A stretch of DNA of 64,000 bases from Rhea pennata (taxonomy: Eukaryota; Chordata; Aves; Rheiformes; Rheidae). Made by a program: the position numbers and the translations under genes. Under the pieces are notes generated by a model. It made no database searches. It was given only the letters and a program-made list of their open reading frames with translations, and was not told the DNA's origin. The stretch lies in assembly GCF_028389875.1 (NCBI RefSeq), contig NC_084663.1, forward strand, positions 93,315,765 to 93,379,764, written 5' to 3'. Positions 62,902-64,000 of the stretch are shown piece after piece; the first letter of the stretch is position 1, and every line of letters begins with the position of its first letter.

Positions 62902-62984
62902 AAAAAGCTTATCCCTATAAATATTAATCAAATATTTAGACAAGTTTATCCAAAAAATAAATTCTAGTATTTCAGGTTATTTAC

Positions 62985-63042
62985 AAAAAGAAAAAAAAAG
63001 AAAGAAAAGAAAAGAAAGGAAAAAGGAAAGAAAAGAAAGACA
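62985..63042. repeat. (GAAA)n-type purine simple repeat
   Basis: About 58 bases of A-rich GAAA/GGAAA units on the plus strand, lying in the probable 3' UTR of GTPBP8. Confidence 0.85.
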
Positions 63043-63102
63043 GAGCTCTAGATTTGGTACCTTTTGTTCTAGTCGTGCCGAGTAGAGCAGGAACAGGTCT
63101 TT

Positions 63103-63920
<818 letters not shown>

Positions 63921-64000
63921 CTAAGCACTTCTACAGCCTGTGTAAGGACCAGATCCTTTCCAGACCCTCGTAAAAAAAAAAAAAATCCATTTTAATTAAT

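Overview
This window looks like nuclear DNA of a bird. Evidence: vertebrate multi-exon genes with short introns; CpG-island promoters; degraded CR1 retrotransposon pieces; and two tRNA-derived SINEs carrying the avian CR1 3' tail (ATTCTATG-type repeats). The SINE resembles the passerine TguSINE1 type, so a passerine or relative is possible but not proven. There is no bacterial or viral gene content.

The right half (33-64 kb) is gene-dense. I rebuilt four genes exon by exon from splice sites and reading phase. (1) A complete or nearly complete SPIRE-family actin nucleator on the minus strand (33,446-50,278): KIND, WH2, Spir-box and FYVE-like regions in order. (2) NEPRO on the plus strand (50,915-56,195, nine coding exons, 535 aa), head-to-head with the SPIRE-like gene across a CpG island. 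(3) TAF13 on the minus strand (57,733-59,905, four exons, 124 aa), convergent with NEPRO. (4) The last two coding exons of GTPBP8 on the minus strand (63,103-63,797), the rest lying beyond the right edge. In human, as I recall it, GTPBP8 and NEPRO are convergent neighbours on chromosome 3q13.2 with BOC beyond, while TAF13 is on 1p13.3. Here TAF13 sits between GTPBP8 and NEPRO, and a SPIRE-like gene sits on the BOC side of NEPRO.

The left half (1-33 kb) has no protein-coding exon I can support. It holds three CpG islands (about 6.9-7.7, 13.1-14.35 and 30.0-30.45 kb), old CR1 and MIR-like fragments, simple repeats, and AT-rich stretches that look like possible conserved noncoding DNA. By synteny the islands could be promoters or 5' exons of a neighbour such as BOC, but this is inference only.

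The genes do not form a pathway: actin nucleation (SPIRE-like), nucleolar function (NEPRO), TFIID transcription initiation (TAF13) and a mitochondrial EngB-type GTPase (GTPBP8). The likely shared regulation is the NEPRO/SPIRE-like bidirectional promoter. The most unusual item is the SPIRE-like gene: divergent from my recollection of SPIRE1 and SPIRE2, in a different neighbourhood, with one WH2 repeat apparently missing and a 28-nt micro-exon using a GC donor.
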